From Mesorhizobium sp. B1-1-8 (GTDB taxonomy: Bacteria; Pseudomonadota; Alphaproteobacteria; Rhizobiales; Rhizobiaceae): a stretch of 64,000 nt of DNA. Positions 8,150-16,554 of the stretch are shown piece after piece. A model generated the notes under the pieces. It worked only from the letters and a program-made list of their open reading frames with translations. It was not told the origin of the DNA and made no database searches. The stretch is taken from the NCBI RefSeq assembly GCF_006442795.2, contig NZ_CP083956.1:1651501-1715500 (forward strand), written 5' to 3'. Each line of letters opens with the position of its first letter. Positions within the stretch are counted from its first letter, which is position 1. The position numbers and the translations under genes are program-made.

Positions 8150-8548
8150 TCATCGTCTGGCTTTGGCCCTGTTCAGGGCCACGGCGGCGCGAACGAGCGC
8201 CTTGAGCGCCTCCTCGTCGATTTCCTCGCCCTGGCGAAAGTCGATGGCACGCCTGGTGTTGCCCTCGAGGCTGGAGTTGAAGAGGCCGGAGGGATCCGGC
8301 AGCGCCGCGCCGTTGGCGAAGGTCAGCTTGACGACGGCCTTGTAGGTCTCGCCGGTGCAGATCATGCCGGCATCTTCCCAGACCGGCACCCCGCGCCATT
8401 TCCATTCCTCGGTGGCTTCGGGGGCGGCCTGCTTGATCAATGCACGGAGCCGGGAAAGCATCTCGCCGCGCCAGTCCCCCAACTGCTTGATCCTGCCGTC
8501 GATCAACTCGGACGGAGACTTGTCTTCCTGTGCACCACTTTCCTTCAT
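8150..8548 (-). CDS. DUF1801 domain protein (first of two)
   Basis: The 132-residue product has the DUF1801/YdhG-like fold signature: a central WKWRGVPVWEDAGMICTGE followed by VKLTFANGA and a C-terminal helix with IDEEALKALVRAAV. These small proteins are of unknown function and often cluster with SRPBCC, VOC and ArsR genes, as here. It begins at ATG 8548, 75 bases after the end of the second DUF1801 gene on the same strand, and so is probably the last gene of that operon. It shares only modest similarity with its neighbour. Confidence 0.8.
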   Translation of the reverse strand: MKESGAQEDKSPSELIDGRIKQLGDWRGEMLSRLRALIKQAAPEATEEWKWRGVPVWEDAGMICTGETYKAVVKLTFANGAALPDPSGLFNSSLEGNTRRAIDFRQGEEIDEEALKALVRAAVALNRAKARR

Positions 8549-8623
8549 GCGTGTTCTCCCTTTTGGATAAATTGATCGCCACCACGCCTCTTCGACGGGG
8601 ACCGTGCTTGATCAACAGCGCAC

Positions 8624-9079
8624 TTACATCCGCTCGCCCGGCAATTGGCTCGCCTGCTTTACCCAGTCGGCGAATTGCGCTTCGTCGAGCTGATCGCCCT
8701 CGCGGATGTTGAGATAGCGCGTGTCCTTGCTTTTGGATTCGCCGGCGGGAACGGGGTTGAGCGCCATGCCGCGGAAGAAAGCCACCTTGATGTATTTGGC
8801 AAAGCAATGAATGCCGAGAAACCAGCCCTGGTCTTCGACCCCATAGAGCGGCGAGTTCCACTTCACGGCCTTGCGCACGCCAGGCACAGTGCGCTCGATG
8901 ATTTCATCGAGCCGGCGCCCGACCTCGCTCTTCCAGCCCGGCATGGCCGCGATATAGGCCTGCATGGGCGCGTCGCCATAGCCCGTGGCGATCCGCGGAT
9001 TGCCGCCCGAAAGCATGACCGGCTTTGCCGATGTCGCCCTGGCGGCGATATCAGCCGATTTCCCGCGCGCCTTGGCCAT
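8624..9079 (-). CDS. DUF1801 domain protein (second of two)
   Basis: The 151-residue protein has the DUF1801 core VRKAVKWNSPLYGVEDQGWFLG, quoted in part as KAVKWNSPLYGVEDQGW, then IKVAFFRGMALNPVPAGESK and a DTRYLNIREGD segment typical of the family. The N-terminal 35 residues are Lys/Ala/Arg rich and probably flexible. Its ATG at 9079 lies 29 bases inside the end of the small membrane protein gene upstream, which indicates translational coupling. Function is unknown. Confidence 0.8.
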   Translation of the reverse strand: MAKARGKSADIAARATSAKPVMLSGGNPRIATGYGDAPMQAYIAAMPGWKSEVGRRLDEIIERTVPGVRKAVKWNSPLYGVEDQGWFLGIHCFAKYIKVAFFRGMALNPVPAGESKSKDTRYLNIREGDQLDEAQFADWVKQASQLPGERM

Positions 9080-9305
9080 CCTGTCCTCCTACGATGCGCT
9101 GCCTGTCTCGCCAGCCGACGGCATATGGCAAGACAAACATATAGAGGCCGCTGAACAGCAGCAGGAAGAGCGGCAGCAGCGGCGAGTAGACTACCCAGGC
9201 AGGAGGCGCTCCGAATGCCATGGTGGCGAAGTTGGCGACGACGGTCGCGGTAAAGATGATCGACAGCCAGCGGTGAGCCCGCCGTATCCACTTGCTCCAG
9301 TCCAA
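9051..9305 (-). CDS. Small two-helix membrane protein
   Basis: The 84-residue product has two hydrophobic helices (about 13-32, IIFTATVVANFATMAFGAPP, and 38-60) and a charged C-terminal tail. The N-terminal MDWSKWIRRAHRWLSI is amphipathic and positive, which places the N-terminus in the cytosol. The ATG at 9305 follows AGAGGAGGT. The gene overlaps the next one by 29 bases. No named family is recognised; similar two-helix proteins occur in ArsR/SRPBCC/VOC clusters. Confidence 0.65.
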   Translation of the reverse strand: MDWSKWIRRAHRWLSIIFTATVVANFATMAFGAPPAWVVYSPLLPLFLLLFSGLYMFVLPYAVGWRDRQRIVGGQDGQGAREIG

Positions 9306-9341
9306 GGTTACCTCCTCTGAAAACGGCTGAAGGGCCAGGAA

Positions 9342-9734
9342 TTACCAGCGCGCCAACTGGGTGATCTGGATAAGGTTGCCGCAGGTGTCGTTGAGCTGCG
9401 CGATGGTCGAGCCGGTCACCTCGGTCGGCGCCATGGCGAAGCTGCCGCCATTGGCCTTGATACGCTCATGGTCGCCATTGATGTCGTCGGTGAAGAGCAT
9501 CAGCGCCGGCTGGCCCTGCTTGAAAATGGCCTGCTGATAGGCCTTGGCCGCCGGATTGTTGTTCAGCGCCAGCTGCAGTTCGGTTCCATCCGGCTCCTCC
9601 GCCGAGGCCACCGTCAGCCAGCGAAACGGGCCATTAGTGAAATCGGCTTTCTTGGTGAAGCCGAGCACGTCTGTGTAGAAGCGCAGAGCCTTTTCCTGGT
9701 CGTCCACATAGACACTGGTCAGTTTGATCTTCAT
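9342..9734 (-). CDS. VOC (glyoxalase/bleomycin-resistance) family protein
   Basis: This 130-residue protein has the vicinal-oxygen-chelate fold: YVDDQEKALRFYTDVLGFTK at the N-terminus, a central FTDDINGDHERIKANGG, and a C-terminal TCGNLIQITQL strand. VOC members include glyoxalases, dioxygenases and resistance proteins; no substrate is indicated. It is the third gene of a minus-strand operon, 75 bases after the SRPBCC gene. Regulation is probably through the ArsR repressor at the head of the operon. Confidence 0.88.
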   Translation of the reverse strand: MKIKLTSVYVDDQEKALRFYTDVLGFTKKADFTNGPFRWLTVASAEEPDGTELQLALNNNPAAKAYQQAIFKQGQPALMLFTDDINGDHERIKANGGSFAMAPTEVTGSTIAQLNDTCGNLIQITQLARW

Positions 9735-9809
9735 GGCATGTCTCCGTTGCTTATGCTTGCGGTGAGCCGCTCCCCGCCAGGGTCCTGCTCTGAATTCCTG
9801 CTCGGGACT

Positions 9810-10265
9810 TCAGCTTGTCCGCTCGAGGACCTGTTGCAGATTGGCGAGAAACTTCCGCCATCCGAAGGCGGCGCCCTTGAATGCCTGCTGCTGATATGTC
9901 CGGAAGCCGGCCTGCTCCACCCGCAGACGGGTGCCCGCGCTGGTCGGCGCGAGGGTAAAAGTCACCACGCTTCTCAGGTTGAAGGTCTTGTCGTCATGGA
10001 CATGGTTCCAGGTGTAGGACAGCATCCTGTTCGGTTCGATGGCGAGGACTTCGCAGTCCAGCACGCCGCCCCAGTCGCCACGCAGATTGAAACGGTGACC
10101 CACCTCGGGCTTGAAGTCGCTTTTCATCAGCCATTCCTCGATCAGATGCGGCTGCGTGAGCGCGCGCCAGATCTTCTCAGGCGGATGGGGTATTTCCCGC
10201 TCGACGACCACCGAGCGCGTCTCTTCCGCATCGGTGGAACGGGTTTCGGCAACACGATTGCTCAT
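9810..10265 (-). CDS. SRPBCC (AHSA1-like) domain protein
   Basis: The 151-residue protein has the START/Bet-v1-like fold of the AHSA1 group: VEREIPHPPEKIWRALTQPH near the N-terminus, then WGGVLDCEVLAIEPNRMLSYTW and a C-terminal GWRKFLANLQQVLE helix. Such proteins bind hydrophobic ligands or partner proteins; no catalytic residues can be named. Its start overlaps the stop of the ArsR gene by four bases, so the two are translationally coupled, a frequent pairing in proteobacteria and actinobacteria. Confidence 0.88.
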   Translation of the reverse strand: MSNRVAETRSTDAEETRSVVVEREIPHPPEKIWRALTQPHLIEEWLMKSDFKPEVGHRFNLRGDWGGVLDCEVLAIEPNRMLSYTWNHVHDDKTFNLRSVVTFTLAPTSAGTRLRVEQAGFRTYQQQAFKGAAFGWRKFLANLQQVLERTS

Positions 10266-10585
10266 TGATCCATCCTATTGAGCAGATCCTCGAGGTTGTC
10301 GAACCGGGTCTCCCAAAACCCGGCCATGTGGCGGGTCCAGTCCATGAGCGGCGCAAGCGCTGCGATCTGCGCGCTGTAGTGGGTCTGACGCCCCTCATGC
10401 CGGTCGCGCACCAGCCCGGCTTCCTTGAGCACGCCGAGATGCTTCGACACGGCCGGCTGCGAAACCCCGGCCTGCGCCGTGAGCGCCCCGACCGTCTGCT
10501 CGCCCTGGCGGCACAGACGTTCGAAGATGGCGCGCCGTGTCGGATCGGCAAGCGTCCTGAAGAGCATGTCGTGCGCGTTCGACAT
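10262..10585 (-). CDS. ArsR family transcriptional repressor
   Basis: The 107-residue winged-helix regulator contains LFRTLADPTRRAIFERLCRQ and the recognition helix SQPAVSKHLGVLKEAGLV, both typical of ArsR. The usual metal-binding Cys motif (ELCVC) is absent, so it probably senses a non-metal signal or a partner protein. It heads an operon with SRPBCC, VOC, a membrane protein and two DUF1801 genes. An ATAACC-N4-GGTTAT palindrome with a further half site lies right upstream and is a likely autoregulatory operator. Confidence 0.9.
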   Translation of the reverse strand: MSNAHDMLFRTLADPTRRAIFERLCRQGEQTVGALTAQAGVSQPAVSKHLGVLKEAGLVRDRHEGRQTHYSAQIAALAPLMDWTRHMAGFWETRFDNLEDLLNRMDQ

Positions 10586-10593
10586 TCCGGATC

Positions 10594-10625
10594 GATAACC
10601 TGTTGGTTATTGATTAACGTATAAC
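10594..10625 (-). promoter_or_regulatory. Candidate ArsR operator
   Basis: A perfect inverted repeat ATAACC-TGTT-GGTTAT (10594-10609) is followed by a third ATAACC at 10620-10625. The palindrome sits nine bases upstream of the arsR start, where a repressor would block transcription. ArsR autoregulation is common; the assignment here is inference. Confidence 0.5.
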
Positions 10626-10643
10626 CGCAGGGATATATGATCG

Positions 10644-11144
10644 TCAAGTGGGGGATGTGGAGCGCCGGCTGATGATCCTCGCCGGCGCGGTAGCCGGGAT
10701 CGTCAAATTCTGCAGCAGCGTCGAAAGTTCCGGCTCATCGATGAGCAGCGCCGCATCGGCCGGCGGCAACCAGGCCCGCTGCCGGTTCGCGGCTTCCTGC
10801 CAGTTGGCCAATTCCTCGGTCACTTCCAGCAGGTAGACGGTGACATCGACACGGACGAAACCGTCGGCCATGCGCTTCCAGTAGGAATAGATTCCGGCAG
10901 GCTGCTTGGGCGACTTGCCCCGCACGCCGGCCTCTTCCTGAGCCTCGATGGTGGCTGCCTTGCGCCCGCTCTTGCCCTTCATCGGCCAGCCCTTGGGCAC
11001 GATGAAACGCCTGGTCGTGCGGGAGGTGACCAGCATCACTTCAAGGCTGCCGTCCTCGCGCAGCCGAAAGGGAATGGCCGCCACCTGGCGGATCCGCTCT
11101 CCTTTCCTTGCCCTGCGCATTGCTTTGTTTTTGACTGTAGCCAT
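10644..11144 (-). CDS. Nudix hydrolase (DIPP-like)
   Basis: The 166-residue protein has a Nudix box in KGKSGRKAATIEAQEEAGV. The EAQEEAGV part fits the EUxEExGU metal-binding helix, although the usual Arg before the first Glu is Ile here. The preceding RRFIVPKGWPMKGK resembles the diphosphoinositol-polyphosphate/Ap4A hydrolase group found in rhizobia. It probably cleaves a nucleoside-diphosphate-linked substrate. The start at ATG 11144 was chosen over 11192 because it begins with the basic segment typical of this group. Nucleotide substrate is unknown. Confidence 0.85.
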   Translation of the reverse strand: MATVKNKAMRRARKGERIRQVAAIPFRLREDGSLEVMLVTSRTTRRFIVPKGWPMKGKSGRKAATIEAQEEAGVRGKSPKQPAGIYSYWKRMADGFVRVDVTVYLLEVTEELANWQEAANRQRAWLPPADAALLIDEPELSTLLQNLTIPATAPARIISRRSTSPT

Positions 11145-11291
11145 CCCGAAACCCGGCCGGAGCAGCGGCTCCGCCGCGCGCCATCTGTGCACGGCACCTA
11201 GCGCCGCCCCTGCAAAACCCCAAAACCACCGCCTTGCAATCCGGCATTCCGGACAAGTAAGTCGGCTAATAAACCGAAAAAAGGCGGAATG

Positions 11292-11597
11292 TCAGGGGCA
11301 AACCCGCGAAATCGTGGTGCCAATCACCTGGGACCGGCAATTTTGCTTGACGACCGGCACTTCAGGGCGAGGCTTCGGCACGTTCTGCCGATCCTGTTCG
11401 CGGTACAGCTGCTGCTGTTGCTGGAACTGCTGCCGCTGCAGCTGGTTCCGGAGTGTTTGCAATTCGTTCTGCTGGATCAGCGTGTCGCGGTTCGTCGGGA
11501 TGACGACCTGAGCCGAAGCATTTGAAGCCACGCCCCAAAGGCTGGCAGCCACCAGAGCCGCCGCGGTCAAAACCGTCAAAAAGCGAGGATGCGACAT
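11292..11597 (-). CDS. Small secreted Gln-rich protein
   Basis: The 101-residue product starts with a clear signal peptide (VLTAAALVAASLWGVASNASA, cleavage near residue 29). The mature part is rich in Gln and Arg (LRNQLQRQQFQQQQQLYREQ), likely a short coiled coil, and contains two late cysteines (KQNCRSQ and the terminal CP). ATG 11597 follows GGAAGGAAGCA. The longer open frame to 12023 is an artefact across the divergent promoter region. No family is recognised; small exported proteins of this type are common in rhizobia. Confidence 0.7.
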   Translation of the reverse strand: MSHPRFLTVLTAAALVAASLWGVASNASAQVVIPTNRDTLIQQNELQTLRNQLQRQQFQQQQQLYREQDRQNVPKPRPEVPVVKQNCRSQVIGTTISRVCP

Positions 11598-11814
11598 TGC
11601 TTCCTTCCCGCGTGAAAAATAGAACCCAGCCATAATATAGGGCCTTTGTCCGCATGTACCATGATTCAGGCGTGTGCATGCGGTCAGTTGATCGAATGTT
11701 CTGCCAAAGAAAATCTGGTGGGCCGTCCAGCATTGCGCTTGACGGGAGCGCTGGTTTCGCCGCCCTATCGCGCGGCCGTCCAGGCGGCTGGGTAGGCCGG
11801 GTGAAGAGGAATCC

Positions 11815-12399
11815 ATGAAAACCAGGTACAAATTGTTCGTTGCGACGGTGGCTGTCGTAAGTGTCGCGGGTTTGCCGGCTTTCGCCGCACAGAACAAGGC
11901 GGCGCCGGCGGCCAGGCAGCCAGCCGACGCCGCGGCCAAGCCGCAACTACCGGGCGGCGCTTCGGCGCTGTCGGAGACGCATGGCGACTGGACAGTCAAC
12001 TGCCAGGTCACCGGCACGAACAAGTCGTGCAGCCTGTCGCATCAGCAGTTCAACAAGCAGAGCGGTCAGCGGCTGCTGGCTATCGAACTGACGACCAAGA
12101 CCGGCCAGGACGCCGCCGGCACGCTGGCGCTGCCCTTCGGGCTGGCTCTGGCCAGCGGCATTTCGCTCGAGATCGACGACAAGAAGCTGGAAGGAACCTT
12201 GCAGTTCAACACCTGCCAGGCTGTGGGCTGCCTGGTGCAGGTGTCGTTCGATGCCGACACGACATCGCTGCTGCAGAAGGGCACGACGCTGAAGATCAAC
12301 GCCACGGCGGCGGATACGGCGCAGCCGATCGCTTTCACCATCTCGCTCAATGGATTTGGCAGCGCCCTCGCCAGGACGGCGGACCTCTCGGTGGATTAA
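11815..12399 (+). CDS. Invasion associated locus B (IalB) family protein
   Basis: The 194-residue exported protein has a signal peptide ending near ...LPAFAAQN and an Ala/Pro-rich linker. The IalB domain begins at HGDWTVNCQV, contains the paired cysteines (NTCQAVGCLVQ) and ends in an FTISLNGFGSAL strand. IalB was named from Bartonella, where it aids erythrocyte entry; in rhizobia it is a periplasmic or envelope protein of unknown role. ATG 11815 follows AGAGGAA. Two further paralogues lie at 41.9 and 43.7 kb. Confidence 0.88.
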   Translation: MKTRYKLFVATVAVVSVAGLPAFAAQNKAAPAARQPADAAAKPQLPGGASALSETHGDWTVNCQVTGTNKSCSLSHQQFNKQSGQRLLAIELTTKTGQDAAGTLALPFGLALASGISLEIDDKKLEGTLQFNTCQAVGCLVQVSFDADTTSLLQKGTTLKINATAADTAQPIAFTISLNGFGSALARTADLSVD

Positions 12400-12426
12400 G
12401 GCTGATTGTAGTTCCGGAGATGAGAA

Positions 12427-12505
12427 CGATCGGCGGGTGCCGATCGCCGGGACCATCGGCGGGCGCCGATCGCGCACACCGGGACGATCGGCAAAATGCC
12501 GATCG
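12427..12505. terminator. Three tandem hairpins between convergent genes
   Basis: Three similar palindromes follow one another: CGATCGGC-GGGT-GCCGATCG (12427-12446), ATCGGC-GGGC-GCCGAT (12455-12470) and CGATCGGCA-AAA-TGCCGATCG (12485-12505). They fill the space between the IalB gene and the convergent kdpE. The role as a bidirectional terminator or protein-binding array is inference. Confidence 0.6.
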
Positions 12506-12511
12506 CCCGTA

Positions 12512-13204
12512 TCAATCCACCTCGCGCAAGCGGTAGCCGACGCCGGTCTCGGTCGTGATGTAGCGCGGCTGGTCCGGCGTCTTCTCGATCTTCTGCCTGA
12601 GCTGGCGGACATAGACGCGCAGATATTGGACGTCGGTGGCGTCACCCCAGATCTGCTTCATCAGGAATCGGTGGGTCAGCACCTTGCCGGCGTGCTGCAC
12701 CAGGATACGCAGGATGTCGTATTCCTTGGGCGACAGTTTTACCTCGTCGCCCTCGACCTTGACGATGCGTTTGACCAGGTCGACGGAGAGGTCGCCGGTC
12801 TGGAAGACAGGCTTCTCGCCCTGCTGCTGGAATTTATGGCGCAGCGCCACGCGGATGCGGGCGACAAGCTCGTTCATGCCGAAGGGTTTTGTCACGTAGT
12901 CATCGGCGCCGAGCTCGAGCGCCGCCACAATTCCGGCCTCGTCGGTGCGGCTCGAAAGGATGACGACGGGAATGTCGAGGCCGTCATTGCGCCACGTGCC
13001 GAGCAGCTCGAGGCCGGTCATGCCGGGCAGGCCGAGATCGAGCAGTATCAGGTCGGGCTTTTCGGTTTGCATCAGTTCGATCGCCGCCTTGGCATTGGGC
13101 GCTTCGGAAATCGCATAGCCCTGGCTGCCGAGGCTGACGCGCAGCAATTTGCGGATCGGCGGTTCGTCGTCGACGACCAGGATGGAGACGTTCTGATGGG
13201 TCAT
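12512..13204 (-). CDS. kdpE: KdpE response regulator
   Basis: The 230-residue OmpR-type regulator has an N-terminal receiver domain (SILVVDDEPPIRKLLRVSL, phospho-acceptor Asp in LILLDLGLPGMTG, Lys in VTKPFGMNE) and a C-terminal winged helix (KEYDILRILVQHAGKVLTHR and YLRVYVRQLRQKIE). It activates the kdp operon at low potassium or osmotic stress. The ATG overlaps the kdpD stop by four bases. It is the last gene of the operon and is followed by the tandem hairpins. Confidence 0.97.
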   Translation of the reverse strand: MTHQNVSILVVDDEPPIRKLLRVSLGSQGYAISEAPNAKAAIELMQTEKPDLILLDLGLPGMTGLELLGTWRNDGLDIPVVILSSRTDEAGIVAALELGADDYVTKPFGMNELVARIRVALRHKFQQQGEKPVFQTGDLSVDLVKRIVKVEGDEVKLSPKEYDILRILVQHAGKVLTHRFLMKQIWGDATDVQYLRVYVRQLRQKIEKTPDQPRYITTETGVGYRLREVD

Positions 13205-15924
13205 GCCGTCTGGTCCAGCCTGGCTTCGCTCATGTCCGGCAGTTCAGCCGGCACCGGCATCTTGATGGTGAAGACCGCGCCCGGCCGGTCGGTGCGGTTT
13301 GCCGCCGAGATCGTGCCGCCCATCGCCTCGATGAAGCCGCGGCTGATCGACAGGCCGAGCCCGGTGCCGGCGCGCACCTGGTCGCCTTTGCGCACGCGGT
13401 AGAAGGTGTCGAAGATTCGCTCCAGATCGTCAGGCGGAATGCCCGGTCCCTCGTCCATCACCTGCAGGATGACGGAGCCGTTGCCGACCCAGGCCTGCAG
13501 TCGGATCGCCGAGCCGGGCGCGGCATATTTCGCGGCGTTGTCGAGCAGATTGAACAGTGCCTGCTCGAACAGCACGGGATCAAGTCGCAGCATCGGCAGA
13601 TCCGGCGGAATGTCGGTCTCGATTTTGTGCTCAACGGTGATCTTTTCAGCGCGATTGAGCGCCGAACCGACGATGTCGCCGACATAGTGGAAGGCGTAGT
13701 TCGGCTCCATCGCGCCGGATTCGATCTTGGTCATGTCGAGCAGATTGGCGATGAAGCGGTTCAGCCGCTCCGATTCGTTGAGCACGGTCGACAGCAGTTC
13801 CGCCCGGTCCTTCTCGGGCAGCGCGGGCGCGAATTCCCGCAGCGTGCCTGCCGCGCCCATGATCGCCGCAAGCGGCGTCTTCAGATCGTGCGAAATCGAG
13901 GTGAGCAGCGCCGAGCGGAGCCGGTCGGCTTCGGCCGCCAGCCTGGCGCGGTCGACGTCGGCGACGAGCTGGGCGCGCTCGATGGCGACCGCCGCCTGGT
14001 CGGCAAGCGCGTCAAGCAGCCGCTGCTGTTCGAGGGTGAGCAACGGTCCCTGCTTGTCGTTGTCGAGGCCGACGACGCCGATCGCGGTTCGCCCCGTCCG
14101 CAAAGGCAAATAGAGGCGTTTGGCACCGGGCAGCGTATCGGCGCCGCGGCCGGCGGGGCGATCATGCTCCCAGGCCCAGCGGGCCGCGGCTATGTCGGCC
14201 TCGGCCAGCGTGTCGTCCGGTGGATAACCGGCTTTGACGGTGATGGTGCCGTTTTCGGGCAGAAGCAGCACGACGCGCAGTTTCAGCATCGAAGCGATCT
14301 GGAAAGCGGTGGCCCAGAGCACGTCGTCGAGCGTGCCGGCGCCGGCGAGCTTCTTCGAGAAAGAATAGATGTCTTCGGTGGCGCGTGCGCGCGAACGGGC
14401 GGCGACAGCCTGGCGCTGGACGCGGGCGGTCAGGTTGCTGGCGATGATGGCGACGACAAGGAAGACGGCAAAGGCAACGATGCTTTCCGGATCCCTGATC
14501 GTCAGCGTGTAGCGCGGCTCTAGGAAGAAGAAGTTGAAGGCGAGCGCGCTCAGGAAACAGGCGTAGAGCGCCGGCCAGAGCCCGAACGTTACCGCCGATG
14601 TCAGCACGGCCAGCAGCAGGACGCTGGCGAGATTGCGGACATCGAGGAACTGATCGAGGATCGAGCTGACGGCCAGCGCGCCGGCGACATAGGCAGTGGA
14701 GAACAGATAGGGCCAGATCTGAAAGGGCTTCTGCTCGGCCGCGGCCTTCACCCTCGCGGCCGGCGTTTCCACGTCGCGCTCGGTTCCCGAAATGACGTGG
14801 ACGCTGATGTCGCCGGCATTGCGGATCAGATCATAGGTGAGCGAGCCTTCGATCAGCTCGCGCCAGCGCGGGCGGGTCGGCCTGCCGACGACGATATGGG
14901 TGAAGTTGTTCGTCGTGGCATGGCGAACGATGTCCTGCGCGACGTTCTGGCCCGGGATGGTCGTCACCTCGGCGCCGAGCTGCTCGGCAAGGCGCAGGTT
15001 CGTCGCCAGCCGGTCCTTGTCCTGCTCCGACATGCCGGCCAGGCGAGGCGTGTCGATATGAAGCGCCGTCCAGGGAGCGCGCAGCCGGTCGGCAAGCCTG
15101 CGCGCGTAACGGATGCGGGCGGCTCCGCCGGGGCGCGGATCGACGCAGACGAGAACCCTTTCGCCGGCAGCCCATGGTCCGGGAATGGCGTGCGACTGCA
15201 TGTGGTTGAGCAACTGCTCGTCGACGCGCTGGGCGGTGCGCCTCAGCGCCAGCTCGCGCAGCGCCGTCAGGTTGCCTGGCGAGAAATAGTTCTCGATCGC
15301 ACGCTGCGCGGTCTGAGGGAAATAGACCTTGCCTTCATGCAACCGCTGGATCAGGTCGTTGGGAGTGAGGTCGATGACCTCGATATCGTCGGCCTGGTCG
15401 ATGATGGAGTCGGGAACGGTCTCGCGCACCCTGACGCGGGTGATCTGCGCCACGACATCATTCAGGCTTTCGACATGCTGGATGTTGAGCGTGGTGTAGA
15501 CGTCGATGCCTTGCGACAGGATTTCCTGCACATCGAGGTAGCGCTTGGGATGCCGGCTGCCGGTCACGTTGGTGTGGGCGAGCTCGTCGACCAGGACCAG
15601 CGCCGGGCGCCGCTTCAGGACGGCGTCGATATCCATCTCGTCGAGAGTGCGGCCTCTGTACTCGACCTTGAGGCGCGGGATCACCTCATAGCCGTCGACC
15701 AGCGCCTGGGTTTCCTTGCGGCCGTGCGTCTCGACGATGCCGATGACGACGTCGATGCCGTCGGCGCGCCGGGCGCGGCCCGCCATCAGCATCTCGTAGG
15801 TCTTGCCGACGCCGGGCGCCGCGCCGAGGAAGATGCGCAGACGGCCGCGACCCTCCCGCTCGGCATGCTCCAAAAGCGCGTCGGGAGAAGGTCTGGTTTC
15901 GTGGTTGGTCCTGTCGTCGGCCAT
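13201..15924 (-). CDS. kdpD: KdpD sensor histidine kinase
   Basis: The 907-residue KdpD has an N-terminal KdpD domain with Walker A GAAPGVGKTYEML and a VDELAHTNVTGSRHPKRY block. A universal-stress-protein-like domain follows (about 250-370), then four membrane helices (about 400-500), a GAF region, the HisKA box SISHDLKTPLAAIMGAAG and a HATPase domain ([27 protein letters not shown]). It senses potassium and osmotic state and phosphorylates KdpE. ATG 15924 fits the family start MADDR; a TTG at 15933 would add three residues. Confidence 0.97.
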   Translation of the reverse strand: MADDRTNHETRPSPDALLEHAEREGRGRLRIFLGAAPGVGKTYEMLMAGRARRADGIDVVIGIVETHGRKETQALVDGYEVIPRLKVEYRGRTLDEMDIDAVLKRRPALVLVDELAHTNVTGSRHPKRYLDVQEILSQGIDVYTTLNIQHVESLNDVVAQITRVRVRETVPDSIIDQADDIEVIDLTPNDLIQRLHEGKVYFPQTAQRAIENYFSPGNLTALRELALRRTAQRVDEQLLNHMQSHAIPGPWAAGERVLVCVDPRPGGAARIRYARRLADRLRAPWTALHIDTPRLAGMSEQDKDRLATNLRLAEQLGAEVTTIPGQNVAQDIVRHATTNNFTHIVVGRPTRPRWRELIEGSLTYDLIRNAGDISVHVISGTERDVETPAARVKAAAEQKPFQIWPYLFSTAYVAGALAVSSILDQFLDVRNLASVLLLAVLTSAVTFGLWPALYACFLSALAFNFFFLEPRYTLTIRDPESIVAFAVFLVVAIIASNLTARVQRQAVAARSRARATEDIYSFSKKLAGAGTLDDVLWATAFQIASMLKLRVVLLLPENGTITVKAGYPPDDTLAEADIAAARWAWEHDRPAGRGADTLPGAKRLYLPLRTGRTAIGVVGLDNDKQGPLLTLEQQRLLDALADQAAVAIERAQLVADVDRARLAAEADRLRSALLTSISHDLKTPLAAIMGAAGTLREFAPALPEKDRAELLSTVLNESERLNRFIANLLDMTKIESGAMEPNYAFHYVGDIVGSALNRAEKITVEHKIETDIPPDLPMLRLDPVLFEQALFNLLDNAAKYAAPGSAIRLQAWVGNGSVILQVMDEGPGIPPDDLERIFDTFYRVRKGDQVRAGTGLGLSISRGFIEAMGGTISAANRTDRPGAVFTIKMPVPAELPDMSEARLDQTA

Positions 15925-15979
15925 CAAGTCCAATCATGAATTGCGCCGGAGATCGTGTCGATCCCCGGCGCGGTGCAGA

Positions 15980-16543
15980 CTACTTCAGGTCGTCCAGCGC
16001 CAGGTTGAGGGCCAGCACATTGACCACCGGCTCGCCAAGGACGCCAAGTTCGCGACTTTCAACATGGCTGTCGACGAGTGCCTTAACCTTGGCTTCGTCG
16101 ATGCCCCTGGCCTTGGCGACCCTCGGCACCTGGAAATAGGCGGCCTCCGGGCTGATGTCGGGGTCGAGGCCGCTGCCTGAGGTGGTGACGAGGTCCATCG
16201 GCACCGGCGCGTTCGGATTTTCCGTCTTCAGCTTCTCGGCATCGCCCTTGATGCGCTCGATCAGCTTGGGATTGGTCGGCCCGAGATTGGAGCCGCCCGA
16301 GGAGGTGGCGTTGTAGCCGTCGCCAGCGGCGGAGGGGCGGCCATGGAAATAGCGGTCGCTGGCAAAAGCCTGGCCGATCAGTTCGGAACCGATGACCTTG
16401 CCGTCCCTGGTGATCAGGCTGCCATTGGCCTGGTTGGGAAACAGCGCCTGGGCGATGCCGGTCATGCCGATCGGATAGATCAGGCCGGTCAGCACGGTGA
16501 AAAAGACGATCATTACGATCGCCGGGCGGAGTTGCTTGAGCAT
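15980..16543 (-). CDS. kdpC: KdpC, K+-transporting ATPase subunit C
   Basis: The 187-residue subunit has a single N-terminal membrane helix ([20 protein letters not shown]) and a periplasmic domain with the conserved segments [20 protein letters not shown] and [20 protein letters not shown]. KdpC stabilises the KdpFABC complex and aids ATP-driven K+ uptake. It begins 11 bases after kdpB and is followed by kdpD about 55 bases later, in the usual operon order. Confidence 0.97.
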   Translation of the reverse strand: MLKQLRPAIVMIVFFTVLTGLIYPIGMTGIAQALFPNQANGSLITRDGKVIGSELIGQAFASDRYFHGRPSAAGDGYNATSSGGSNLGPTNPKLIERIKGDAEKLKTENPNAPVPMDLVTTSGSGLDPDISPEAAYFQVPRVAKARGIDEAKVKALVDSHVESRELGVLGEPVVNVLALNLALDDLK

Positions 16544-16554
16544 CGGAGTGGTCC

